Part shown: positions 26,118 through 33,403 of the stretch, in pieces | How positions within the stretch are numbered: position 1 is the stretch's first letter | How the letters are laid out: every line of letters begins with the position of its first letter | NCBI GenBank assembly: GCA_009840005.1 | Contig: VXOR01000073.1 | Coordinates: 1-64,000, forward strand | DNA: 64,000 nucleotides | Reading direction: 5' to 3' | From: Gemmatimonadota bacterium | GTDB lineage: Bacteria > Latescibacterota > UBA2968 > UBA8231 | Position numbers and translations under genes: made by a program | Notes under the pieces: model-generated | Databases searched by the model: none | The model's input: the letters and a program-made list of their open reading frames with translations, nothing else | Told to the model about the DNA's origin: nothing

Positions 26118-26378
26118 AATTATCATTCTCCAGTGAGTTAAACAGTGAAAAAAATAAAAACGCCGCTGAGGTCGATTATGGCAAGGTAGGAAAGAACCGC
26201 GGAAAGAACCGCTAGAAAACAAATATAGCGCCCCTTTTTTGATGAGGCTTGAAAACAGCTTAGGGCCCACTATGATGCCCAAGTAGCCCCGTTGAAGGCC
26301 GATGATCCAGCGAAAGAAAGCGTTGATCGAGTCGGCGGCGCTATGTAGGAGTGTGACGAGGTTCCAAAGGATAAGTTG
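26118..26378 (-). other. Coding-like intergenic segment between the HEPN gene and serS
   Basis: No complete gene is seen in these 261 bases. On the minus strand the phase of serS stays open back to the HEPN TAG and includes plausible protein sequence with hydrophobic patches, such as DSINAFFRWIIGLQRGYLG. A tandem 12-bp repeat (GCGGTTCTTTCC, 26187-26211 region) encodes SGSFRGSF in that phase. A T-rich tract (minus strand) at 26145-26157 precedes the serS ribosome site. This could be a remnant of a lost gene, a read-through extension, or coincidence. Confidence 0.3.
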
Positions 26379-27047
26379 CTACTTCAGCTTGTGATCAACT
26401 TCTTCCAAGAAGATTTTCGAGACCTTGAAAATCTTGTTCGTATCATCGAACATCTTCCCCTTGGTTCGAGAGCGCCTATTTCTATTGGTTGGAGAGAAAT
26501 CTATGTCCATTTCGTGGACAATCTGATTACGTGCCGTGAATATCCGAGCTAGGTCGTTTGGGTTGTTTGTGATTGAATTGGACGGGATATCAAAAAACGA
26601 ACCTACTCTTAGCAGTTGGTCTTTCGACTGCAAACTTTGTGAGGTGAGGTCCGAAATCAGAATATCGATGAGCCGATCCCGTGGTCTTTTCTGAGTGAGA
26701 ACATCAGCAAGAAATTTGTGGTCAATCTCCTCTCCTCTGCGGATTCGTCGTTCAATATCTGCACGAAACGTTCGCTCAACGGCTTCATTGCAATTGATCA
26801 CATCAGGTAAGGCATCCTTTATCAGTTGCTTTACTAGAGCATCCAGACCAGCACAAGCAAATGTGAGCATGGCTCTGAGAAGGTCTTGTTCTTTGTCGGT
26901 GGACGCTCCTCTCACCTTACGCCTCGTTCGCTCAAAAGTTTCGTAAAAGGAACTTGAGGTTTCGTGAGCATTGCATAGGAGAGTATAGGCTCTCCAACAC
27001 TGTTGACAATTCGGCTCAGAGGGATAGTGATCGAAGCGCGATGACAT
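26379..27047 (-). CDS. HEPN-domain (RiboL-PSP-like) putative ribonuclease
   Basis: A 222-residue, mostly helical protein. Its C-terminal third carries the HEPN Rx4H motif (Arg173 to His178 in ARNQIVHEMD), the RNase active site of many toxins and abortive-infection effectors. The middle region (LRAMLTFACAGLDALVKQLI) fits the RiboL-PSP-type HEPN core. The ATG overlaps the stop of the upstream beta-flower gene by one base (TGATG); a TTG one codon earlier is possible. GC is far below that of flanking genes, pointing to acquisition. A defence or toxin function is inferred from the motif and pairing, not demonstrated. Confidence 0.78.
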   Translation of the reverse strand: MSSRFDHYPSEPNCQQCWRAYTLLCNAHETSSSFYETFERTRRKVRGASTDKEQDLLRAMLTFACAGLDALVKQLIKDALPDVINCNEAVERTFRADIERRIRRGEEIDHKFLADVLTQKRPRDRLIDILISDLTSQSLQSKDQLLRVGSFFDIPSNSITNNPNDLARIFTARNQIVHEMDIDFSPTNRNRRSRTKGKMFDDTNKIFKVSKIFLEEVDHKLK

Positions 27048-27361
27048 CAAACAGCCTCTAGCTCTTCAATGTCTTCAGCAAATGGCGGCAACGGTGAATA
27101 CTCTGCGTACCCTGGATACCCTGGATACTCTGGATACTCTGGATACCCTGGATACCCTGGATACCCTCTATTGGGCCGATCACTAAACCGATACAGTCGA
27201 TTGTCTTGCGTTATTGTGCCAAGATACTCGCCGTTGGGGTCGAAGACATCTCCGTCCTTCCAGGGTGTCCAGCCAATCCAGTTGGCATTGGTATCAAATA
27301 CATACTTCTCCCGCTTAAAGGCGATCCACTGGCCAGAAGAGCTAAATAGGTATTTGGTCAT
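27047..27361 (-). CDS. 4-fold beta flower protein with GYP-repeat tail
   Basis: A 104-residue protein. Residues 1-65 show four similar short strands (YLFSSSGQWIAF, YVFDTNANWIGW, DVFDPNGEYLGT, NRLYRF) typical of the 4-fold beta flower domain. Residues about 68-90 are Gly-Tyr-Pro repeats, followed by an acidic tail. The domain is thought to be a small ligand or surface-recognition module; its role here is unknown. It is coupled by a one-base overlap to the HEPN gene downstream, suggesting it senses, restrains or delivers the HEPN protein. The TATA-rich stretch at 27395-27415 may hold the promoter. Confidence 0.75.
   Translation of the reverse strand: MTKYLFSSSGQWIAFKREKYVFDTNANWIGWTPWKDGDVFDPNGEYLGTITQDNRLYRFSDRPNRGYPGYPGYPEYPEYPGYPGYAEYSPLPPFAEDIEELEAV
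27108..27170 (-). repeat. Seven 9-bp tandem repeats encoding GYP/EYP
   Basis: Units of the form TAC-YCT-GGA (plus strand) repeat seven times and encode Gly/Glu-Tyr-Pro. Because the unit is a multiple of three, copy-number change lengthens or shortens the tail without shifting frame. Confidence 0.85.
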
Positions 27362-27421
27362 CACTAGCCGTCCTAAAGAAGGTAAAGAGCGAATTAGACT
27401 ATTAATATACTTGAAAGACCA

Positions 27422-28349
27422 CTACTTGGCAGCGATCTTTTGCAGCCACTCGTCCCGTCCGCCGTAGGCGGCAAACACGGCTTCGAGCAAGAGCCGCACG
27501 GCTTGGCCAAAGTAGCGGCCTCGCCGCCAGGCCACGCCGATTTCGCGCTCAAAGGCCACGCCGCGCACTTCTATTGTTTTGAGTGCGCCGCTGGCCAGCG
27601 ACTCGCGGATGGTCAGCCGCGGCAAAAACGAGATGCCCACTCCGGCCTCCACCAACTTGCGCATGGCCTCTGGGCTGCGCAGTTCCATCACCGCGCCCGG
27701 TGTTAAGCCAGCTTCGGCGAGCTTTTCGTCAACTACCTTGCGCGAGACCGAGTCGGCGTGAAAGAGGATCAGGGGTTCTTCTACCACTTCGGCGAGGGCG
27801 ACAGACTCGCACTGGGCGAAGCGATGCGCTGGCCCTACTACCAAGGGCATGTCGTCGCGGTAAATTGGCACGGCGTCGATTCTGGGATGGGTATAGGGCA
27901 GGTGGATCAGCGCGAATTCAGAGCGCTGCATCAGCAGATCGTCGATGAGGTAGCGCGAGGGGGCGACTTGGGTCTTGAGTGCGACGCCCGGGTAGCGGTG
28001 CATGTACTCTTTGAGAATTTCCGGCAGGAGGTAGATGACGGCCGCATCTACCGCCCCAAACTGAAAGCCGCCCCCCGGCTCTAGGTCGCTTCGCTGCAGC
28101 CGCTCGCTGGCCTCCTCTAGCAAGTCCTCGACTTGGACGGCATAGCTCAGCAGCAGGCGGCCTTCGGTAGTAAGGGCCACGTGCCGATTGTCGCGGTTGA
28201 AGAGCTGGACTCCCATGCTCTTTTCCAGCTCCAAAACCGCGCTGGAAACGGTCGGCTGGGTTACGTTCATCTGGCATCTGGCGCGCCGCTTGGGTAAAGC
28301 CGCCCGTGCGCGCCACGGCAAGGAAGTAGCGCAGGTGTTGCAGGTTCAT
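27422..28349 (-). pseudogene. LysR-family regulator interrupted by a 7-bp duplication
   Basis: The first frame starts MNLQHLRYFLAVARTGGFTQ (from 28349). The rest (NVTQPTVSSAVLELEKSMGV, then a full effector domain ending at 27422) lies in another frame. The break coincides with a tandem copy of CATCTGG at 28268-28274 and 28275-28281 on the plus strand. Removing one copy restores an ordinary LysR N-terminus of about 300 residues. Translation from the internal ATG would lose helix 1 of the DNA-binding domain. It could be a recent mutation, a phase-variable site or a sequencing error. It lies 10 bp downstream of the PhyH gene on the same strand. Confidence 0.85.
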
Positions 28350-28359
28350 GGGCGCAGCG

Positions 28360-29241
28360 CTAGGTGGGCTGCGCGGCTTTCACCGATCCGAAGGTCGAGT
28401 GGCGTAATACGGTCTGGGTCGCGTAGATGGAGCCGCCGACTTTGGCTCCGGGCATCGGCATGCTCACGGGCACGTCGGCGACGCGGATGTGGCGGCTCGG
28501 CTCGCCGCGCACGAAGGTCCGGCAATAGCCCTCCCAGTCGGGCGCTGGCACCAAGGGCCAAGAGTCGCCGGCGCAATACTGCAAGAGTAGGAGTCGGCGC
28601 GGATGGGGCGAGGTGTTGGGCAGGGAGCCGTGCAGGGCGCGGACGTGGTGGATGGAGATGCCGCCGGCTGCTAGCTCGATCTTTTCGGCTGCGGAGTCGT
28701 CAAAATCCGCTGTGGTCACCGCGCCGGCGAAATGGCCGTCGAGGTGGTGGCTGTAGATCGGCCCCTTGTGCGACCCGGGGATGACGAGCAAGCAGCCGTT
28801 GGTCTCGTTCATATCGTCGATGCACACGCCCACGGCGAGGAGGTCGTCGTTGGTGTGCGGATAAAAAGCCCAGTCCTGATGCCACTCCACTGGGCTGCCA
28901 AACTCGCCGGATTTCATGTTGAGCTTGTCGCCGTTGGTGCGGATGCGCGGGCCGATTAATTGGGCGACGATGTCCAGAATCCGCTCGTGGTGCAGGGTGC
29001 TGCGGTAGATTTCGTGCTGGGCGACCGGGCTTTTGAGCCGTCGCAGCTTGGGGTTGTCGGGCGCGTGTCCCGGCTCTAAGTCGAATACAGAATCGCTTTC
29101 GGTCGCGGCGCGAGACTGATCGACGAACTCGTCAGTGATCTGCCGCAGTGCTTCTACTTCTCCGGCGTCTAGTACTCCCTCGACGCCGAGGTAGCCTTTT
29201 TCGTGGTAGCTGGCGATTTGTTCTTGAGTTAGCATGGACAT
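28360..29241 (-). CDS. Phytanoyl-CoA dioxygenase family (PhyH) protein
   Basis: A 293-residue Fe(II)/2-oxoglutarate oxygenase with the HxD pair His121/Asp123 in EWHQDW and a distal His204 in RALHGS, completing the facial triad. An Arg-rich PHPRRLLLLQY strand follows for 2-oxoglutarate. The middle of the protein (SVFDLEPGH and LRRLKSPVAQH) is clearly paralogous to the PhyH at 52286-53182. The substrate is unknown; this family is often expanded in uncultured marine phyla. It precedes the broken LysR gene. Confidence 0.9.
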   Translation of the reverse strand: MSMLTQEQIASYHEKGYLGVEGVLDAGEVEALRQITDEFVDQSRAATESDSVFDLEPGHAPDNPKLRRLKSPVAQHEIYRSTLHHERILDIVAQLIGPRIRTNGDKLNMKSGEFGSPVEWHQDWAFYPHTNDDLLAVGVCIDDMNETNGCLLVIPGSHKGPIYSHHLDGHFAGAVTTADFDDSAAEKIELAAGGISIHHVRALHGSLPNTSPHPRRLLLLQYCAGDSWPLVPAPDWEGYCRTFVRGEPSRHIRVADVPVSMPMPGAKVGGSIYATQTVLRHSTFGSVKAAQPT

Positions 29242-29253
29242 TTCTCCGTCATT

Positions 29254-29399
29254 TTAGCTGAGTATTTCGCGCTGTTGCTCGGGCAATGCCTCGTAGATTT
29301 CGTTGCTGAAGCGCAGGTGCTGTCCGCCCCAGTCGAGCATGTATCCCGTGCTGTAGCAATAATATAGGGTCCGGCGCGGGCGACCGGAAGTTATAAAAC
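29254..29399 (-). pseudogene. Remnant of an oxygenase-like C-terminus
   Basis: The minus-strand frame ending at the TAA at 29254-29256 reads RRTLYYCYSTGYMLDWGGQH, then LRFSNEIYEALPEQQREILS. The composition is that of a conserved protein C-terminus, reminiscent of PhyH-type proteins. No start or upstream catalytic part exists; the sequence merges into the mnhE leader. Most likely the 3' scrap of a deleted paralogue. Family assignment is tentative. Confidence 0.45.
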
Positions 29400-29496
29400 C
29401 TGATAGTTGCTGGCTGCTAGGAAACCTTCAAGACCCGGCCATTTCTTGCATCCAAACCTGCAATTGCGGAAATTATTTCGTCCATTGCAAGGAGAA

Positions 29497-29997
29497 TTGA
29501 GGCTCACTTTGCCAAACGCGCCGCGCAGAACGCTTAGTCTTTTCGTCCTGATGTTTTTGAGTTGGCTACTGTTGTCGGGCATTTACACGGGTCTGCTCTT
29601 GGGCTTGGGCGTGCTCTCTTGTCTCGTGGTCGTCGCTGTCTGCCGCCGCATGAAGATCGTCGATCCCGAAGGGCATCCCATCCACCTGATCCCCGGCTTG
29701 CTGCGCTATATGCCTTGGTTCTTGTGGGAGATAATTAAAGCCAATATCGATGTCGTGCGGCGGATCGTGCATCCTCGGTTGCCGCTGTCGCCCCGCGTAA
29801 TCCGAGTCGAGGCAAGCCAAAAAACCCACTTGGGACAAGTCATTTACGCCAACTCCATCACCTTGACGCCGGGCACGGTTGCTGTTGAGACCGACGAAGG
29901 CATCATTGATGTCCACGCCTTGACCCGCGAAGCTGCCGAGGACGTGCGCTCTGGGGTCATGGACGGTCGCGTAACCGACATGGAGGGGGAGAGCTAG
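29497..29997 (+). CDS. mnhE: Mrp-type Na+/H+ antiporter subunit E
   Basis: About 166 residues. Two or three N-terminal membrane helices (LSLFVLMFLSWLLLSGIYTG; LGVLSCLVVVAVC) are followed by a cytosolic part with ANSITLTPGTVAVE, the MnhE hallmark. The start is uncertain: TTG 29497 lies only two bases after AAGGAG, TTG 29509 fourteen after it. It opens the antiporter operon and overlaps mnhF by one base. A conserved accessory subunit of multisubunit cation/proton antiporters in the cytoplasmic membrane. Confidence 0.85.
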   Translation: MRLTLPNAPRRTLSLFVLMFLSWLLLSGIYTGLLLGLGVLSCLVVVAVCRRMKIVDPEGHPIHLIPGLLRYMPWFLWEIIKANIDVVRRIVHPRLPLSPRVIRVEASQKTHLGQVIYANSITLTPGTVAVETDEGIIDVHALTREAAEDVRSGVMDGRVTDMEGES

Positions 29998-30263
29998 TGT
30001 TCGTCGCTGCAATGATCGGGGTGCTGGCCACCATGCTGCTGGCCTTAGTCCGCGCTCTGAAGGGACCCACCGTGTACGACCGTGTGCTCGCCGTCAATAT
30101 GTTCGGGACCAAGACTGTGTTGTTGCTATCGGTCATCGGCTTTTTGACTGGCCGGCCCGATTTTCTCGATTTGGGGCTGGTATATGCGCTAATCAACTTC
30201 ATCGGTACCATCGCCATCCTCAAGTACGTCTCGACCGTTGGCGAAGAGGAGGCCCAAGCCTGA
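29997..30263 (+). CDS. mnhF: Mrp-type antiporter subunit F
   Basis: An 88-residue membrane protein with three predicted helices and the MnhF pattern RALKGPTVYDRVLAVNMFGTKTV followed by FLDLGLVYALINFIGTIAILKY. Its stop TGA overlaps the next ATG by one base. Normal length for the family. Confidence 0.87.
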   Translation: MFVAAMIGVLATMLLALVRALKGPTVYDRVLAVNMFGTKTVLLLSVIGFLTGRPDFLDLGLVYALINFIGTIAILKYVSTVGEEEAQA

Positions 30264-30598
30264 TGGAAGCTCTGCTCTACTACGTTAGCTGGGTCTGTCT
30301 GCTGTTGGGAGCTGGCTTTTGCTTCGTCGGCGGCGTGGGCCTTCTGCGCTTGCCCGACTTCTACAGCCGCATACACGGCGGCGGCGTTACCGATACGTTG
30401 GGTGCTGGTTTGGTACTCTTGGGGCTTATGTTCCAGAGTGGTCTGTCGCTGGCGACCGTCAAGCTGGTGATGATCGGGCTGTTCTTGCTGCTAGCCGGTC
30501 CCGTCGCCACCCACGCCATCGCCCGCGCAGCGCGGCACAGTGGGCTTGCGCCCCTTCGGCTGAGCTCAGGTCGAAGCCAAGGTACTGGAGGGGAATAG
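30263..30598 (+). CDS. mnhG: Mrp-type antiporter subunit G
   Basis: A 111-residue membrane protein with the MnhG block GGVGLLRLPDFYSRIHGGGVTDTLGAGLVLLGL, three helices and a PVATHAIARAA tail. It overlaps the following gene by one base (TAGTG). Confidence 0.88.
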   Translation: MEALLYYVSWVCLLLGAGFCFVGGVGLLRLPDFYSRIHGGGVTDTLGAGLVLLGLMFQSGLSLATVKLVMIGLFLLLAGPVATHAIARAARHSGLAPLRLSSGRSQGTGGE

Positions 30599-31572
30599 TG
30601 ACGGCGATAATTGACATCGACGTCGTGTTGATGACGTTCCTCGCCATTATCGCCGTGGCCATTATCCAGGTGCGGGACCTGTTTGCTGCGGTAGTGCTCA
30701 CTGGCATCTTCAGCTTGCTCTCGGCGTGTATTTTTACCTCGCTCGACGCCGTCGATGTGGCTTTCACCGAAGCGGCAGTGGGTGCTGGCTTGGCGACGGT
30801 GCTCTTCCTAGCCGCGCTCTCCTTGACCGGGCCTAGAGAAAAGACCCGACACCAGCACTCTTGGAGCGGCCTCTGCGTCTGCCTCCTGACCGGCGGTGCG
30901 CTCATCTATGGTACGCTGGATATGCCGCACTTGGGCGACCCGAACGCCCCGATCCACCAGCATGTGGCTCCTCGCTATATCGCCGAGTCTCCCGAAGAAA
31001 TTGGCATTCCCAACATGGTCACCTCCGTGCTAGCCAGCTACCGAGGCTACGACACCTTGGGCGAGGTGACGGTGATCTTCACCGCTGGGTTGGCCGTGCT
31101 CTTGCTCTTGCACGGCAGCCGTCCCGCGCAGGAAGCCGACGACGGCGAGTCCATGCAGCACGCGATGATCCTCCGCGTCGCCTCCAAGCTCTTCATCCCG
31201 CTGATTCTGCTCTTTGGGCTGTACGTGCAGTTCCACGGCGACTTTGGTCCGGGTGGCGGTTTTCAGGCAGGCGTGATCTTTGCCGCGGCCTTTATCCTCT
31301 ACGCCCTGATCTACGGAGTCGAGGAGGTGCGCCGGGTAGCTCCTCCGGGCCGCGTCCAAGTCTTTTTCGCCTTGGGGCTTCTGCTCTACATTGGCACGGG
31401 CTTGGCCTGCCTGTTGGCCGGGGGCAATTTCCTCGAATACAAGGTGCTGGCCAGCGATCCCACCCACGGCGAGCACTATGGTATTTTGCTGATTGAGCTA
31501 GGGGTTGGTATTACCGTGGCCGCCGTCGTAATCAGCGTCTTCTGCCACTTTGCCAGCCGGGAGCGGCCATGA
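30598..31572 (+). CDS. mnhB: Fused DUF4040/MbhD-type and MnhB antiporter subunit
   Basis: A 324-residue membrane protein. Residues 1-80 match the MbhD/DUF4040 module found at the end of MnhA (FTEAAVGAGLATVLFLAAL). After a link with a periplasm-like loop, the C-terminal part (FIPLILLFGLYVQFHGDFGPGGGFQAG) is MnhB. The start is GTG at 30598 with GGAGGGG upstream. This fusion supplies the part of MnhA that the operon otherwise lacks. It overlaps mnhC by 4 bp. Confidence 0.85.
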   Translation: MTAIIDIDVVLMTFLAIIAVAIIQVRDLFAAVVLTGIFSLLSACIFTSLDAVDVAFTEAAVGAGLATVLFLAALSLTGPREKTRHQHSWSGLCVCLLTGGALIYGTLDMPHLGDPNAPIHQHVAPRYIAESPEEIGIPNMVTSVLASYRGYDTLGEVTVIFTAGLAVLLLLHGSRPAQEADDGESMQHAMILRVASKLFIPLILLFGLYVQFHGDFGPGGGFQAGVIFAAAFILYALIYGVEEVRRVAPPGRVQVFFALGLLLYIGTGLACLLAGGNFLEYKVLASDPTHGEHYGILLIELGVGITVAAVVISVFCHFASRERP

Positions 31573-31925
31573 GTTCGTTTTTCGGTCTGTACAACTACTG
31601 GATCGTCATTTTCCTGATGATGGCCGGCTTCTATAACGTCATTGCCCGCGGCAATCTGATCCGCAAGCTGGTCGGCCTCAATATCTTCCAGACCTCAGTT
31701 TTTTTGCTCTACATTAGTATGGGCAAAGTCGAGGGAGGAACCGCGCCCATCCTCGCCGAAGGCGCGACTGCCTACTCCAATCCCCTGCCCCATGTCCTCA
31801 TCCTCACCGCTATTGTGGTAGGCATCGCTACCACCGCTGTAGGGCTGGCGTTAGTGGTGCGCATCCGTGCGGCCTACGGTACCATCGAAGAAGACGAAAT
31901 CCAACGCCGGGAAGAGGGTTCGTGA
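31569..31925 (+). CDS. mnhC: Mrp-type antiporter subunit C (NuoK-like)
   Basis: A 118-residue NuoK-like membrane protein with three helices. Motifs include GNLIRKLVGLNIFQTSVFLLYI and NPLPHVLILTAIVVGIATTAVGLAL. It overlaps its neighbours by 4 bp on both sides, indicating one tightly coupled transcript. Confidence 0.88.
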   Translation: MSSFFGLYNYWIVIFLMMAGFYNVIARGNLIRKLVGLNIFQTSVFLLYISMGKVEGGTAPILAEGATAYSNPLPHVLILTAIVVGIATTAVGLALVVRIRAAYGTIEEDEIQRREEGS

Positions 31926-33403
31926 TCGCCGCCCATCTACCCGCCCTGCAGATCGTCTTGCCGCTGGTCGCTGCGCCGCTCTGTCTATTGCTGCGTCCGC
32001 GGCAGTTGCTATGGCCGTTTGTCGTGGCCGTCGGCTGGGGCACGCTGGCGCTGGCCGCGTTGCTGTTGCAACAGGTCCTTTCCTCCGGCCCCATCTCCTA
32101 TGCCTTGGGCGGCTGGAGCGCACCTTGGGGCATTGAGTTCCGGGTAGATGTCTTCAATGCGTATTTGATTTTACTGGTGGCGCTGATCGGTGCTGTGGTT
32201 CTGACCTACGCGCCAGCGAGTGCGGCGCGCGAAGTCGAAGCAGAGCGCCGCCCGTATTTCTGCGCGATCTTTCTGCTCTGTCTCGCTGGCTTGCTGGGCA
32301 TTGCCATTACCGGCGACGCCTTTAACGTCTTCGTGTTTATGGAAATCTCGTCGCTTTCGGCGTATGGGCTGATTAGTCTTGGCCGGGACCGCCGCGCCCT
32401 TATGGCGACGTATAACTACCTGATTTTAGGCACAATTGGCGCGACCTTTATTCTGATCGGCATCGGCCTGATGTACGCGATGACTGGCACGCTCAACATG
32501 GCCGATCTCGCCGGGCGGATCGAAGCCGTTTCTCAAACCCGCACCATCCACGTGGCCTTTGCCTTTATAAGCGTCGGCTTCACCCTCAAGATGGCGCTTT
32601 TTCCGCTGCATATCTGGTTGCCCAACGCCTACACCTATGCGCCTTCGGCCGTTACTGCCTTTATCGCGGCGACTGCGACTAAGGTCGCCGCGTACGCCTT
32701 CCTGCGCTTCGTCTTCACGATCTTTGGCGCGGACTTCGCCTTTGGCACCATGCACCTCGATGTCCTGCTGTTGCCGCTGGTGCTCTTGGGCATTTTCATC
32801 GCCTCGGCCGTGGCCATCTACCAGACCGATCTCAAGCGGCTGTTGGCCTATTCGAGCGTGGCGCAGATCGGCTATGTGATGCTCGGCATTAGCTTGGGAT
32901 CGGCCACCGGGCTGACGGCTGGCATCGTCCACCTGTTCAATCACGCGCTGATGAAGGCGGCGCTCTTCTTAGCCGCGGGCTGCATCTTCCTCCGCATCAA
33001 CTCCGTGCAATTGGCCGACCTTAGTGGGTTGGGCAAGCGTCTGCCGCTGACTTCGTGCGCCTTTGTCCTCGCCGGCTTGGGGCTGGTCGGCGTGCCGTTT
33101 ACCGTGGGCTTTATCAGCAAGTGGTACTTGATCCTGGGTGCGCTGGAGCACGGGTGGTGGCCGGTGGCGGCGCTGGTGGTGGTCAGCTCGCTGCTGGCGC
33201 TGGTCTATATCTGGCGCTTTGTCGAAATCGCCTATTTCCGCCCGGTTCCCGAAGATGCCGAGCCTATCGCCGAAGCCCCCCTCTCGATGCAGATCCCCGC
33301 GTGGCTGCTCATCGCGCTTACCATTGGTTTCGGGATGCAGACCTCGCTGACGGCTGGGGTTGCCCGCAAGGCGGCGCATTGGCTCTTGGGAGCTGCGCCA
33401 TGA
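31922..33403 (+). CDS. mnhD: Mrp-type antiporter subunit D, first copy (NuoN/M-like)
   Basis: A 493-residue polytopic membrane protein of the proton-translocating antiporter family, starting at GTG. The conserved helices with charged residues are visible: FVFMEISSLSAYGL (helix 5 Glu), FTLKMALFPLHIWLPNAYTYAPS (helix 7-8 Lys and His) and IYQTDLKRLLAYSSVAQIGY. It carries the ion path together with the other D-type subunits. ATGA overlap with the next gene. Confidence 0.9.
   Translation: MIAAHLPALQIVLPLVAAPLCLLLRPRQLLWPFVVAVGWGTLALAALLLQQVLSSGPISYALGGWSAPWGIEFRVDVFNAYLILLVALIGAVVLTYAPASAAREVEAERRPYFCAIFLLCLAGLLGIAITGDAFNVFVFMEISSLSAYGLISLGRDRRALMATYNYLILGTIGATFILIGIGLMYAMTGTLNMADLAGRIEAVSQTRTIHVAFAFISVGFTLKMALFPLHIWLPNAYTYAPSAVTAFIAATATKVAAYAFLRFVFTIFGADFAFGTMHLDVLLLPLVLLGIFIASAVAIYQTDLKRLLAYSSVAQIGYVMLGISLGSATGLTAGIVHLFNHALMKAALFLAAGCIFLRINSVQLADLSGLGKRLPLTSCAFVLAGLGLVGVPFTVGFISKWYLILGALEHGWWPVAALVVVSSLLALVYIWRFVEIAYFRPVPEDAEPIAEAPLSMQIPAWLLIALTIGFGMQTSLTAGVARKAAHWLLGAAP

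Noticed and set aside
26118..26240. A second leader-peptide attenuator, with Ser codons, in front of serS
   Set aside because: The Ser-rich stretch has no stop before serS and no own start with a ribosome site. No strong hairpin precedes the T-rich tract, so the alaS-like architecture is not met.
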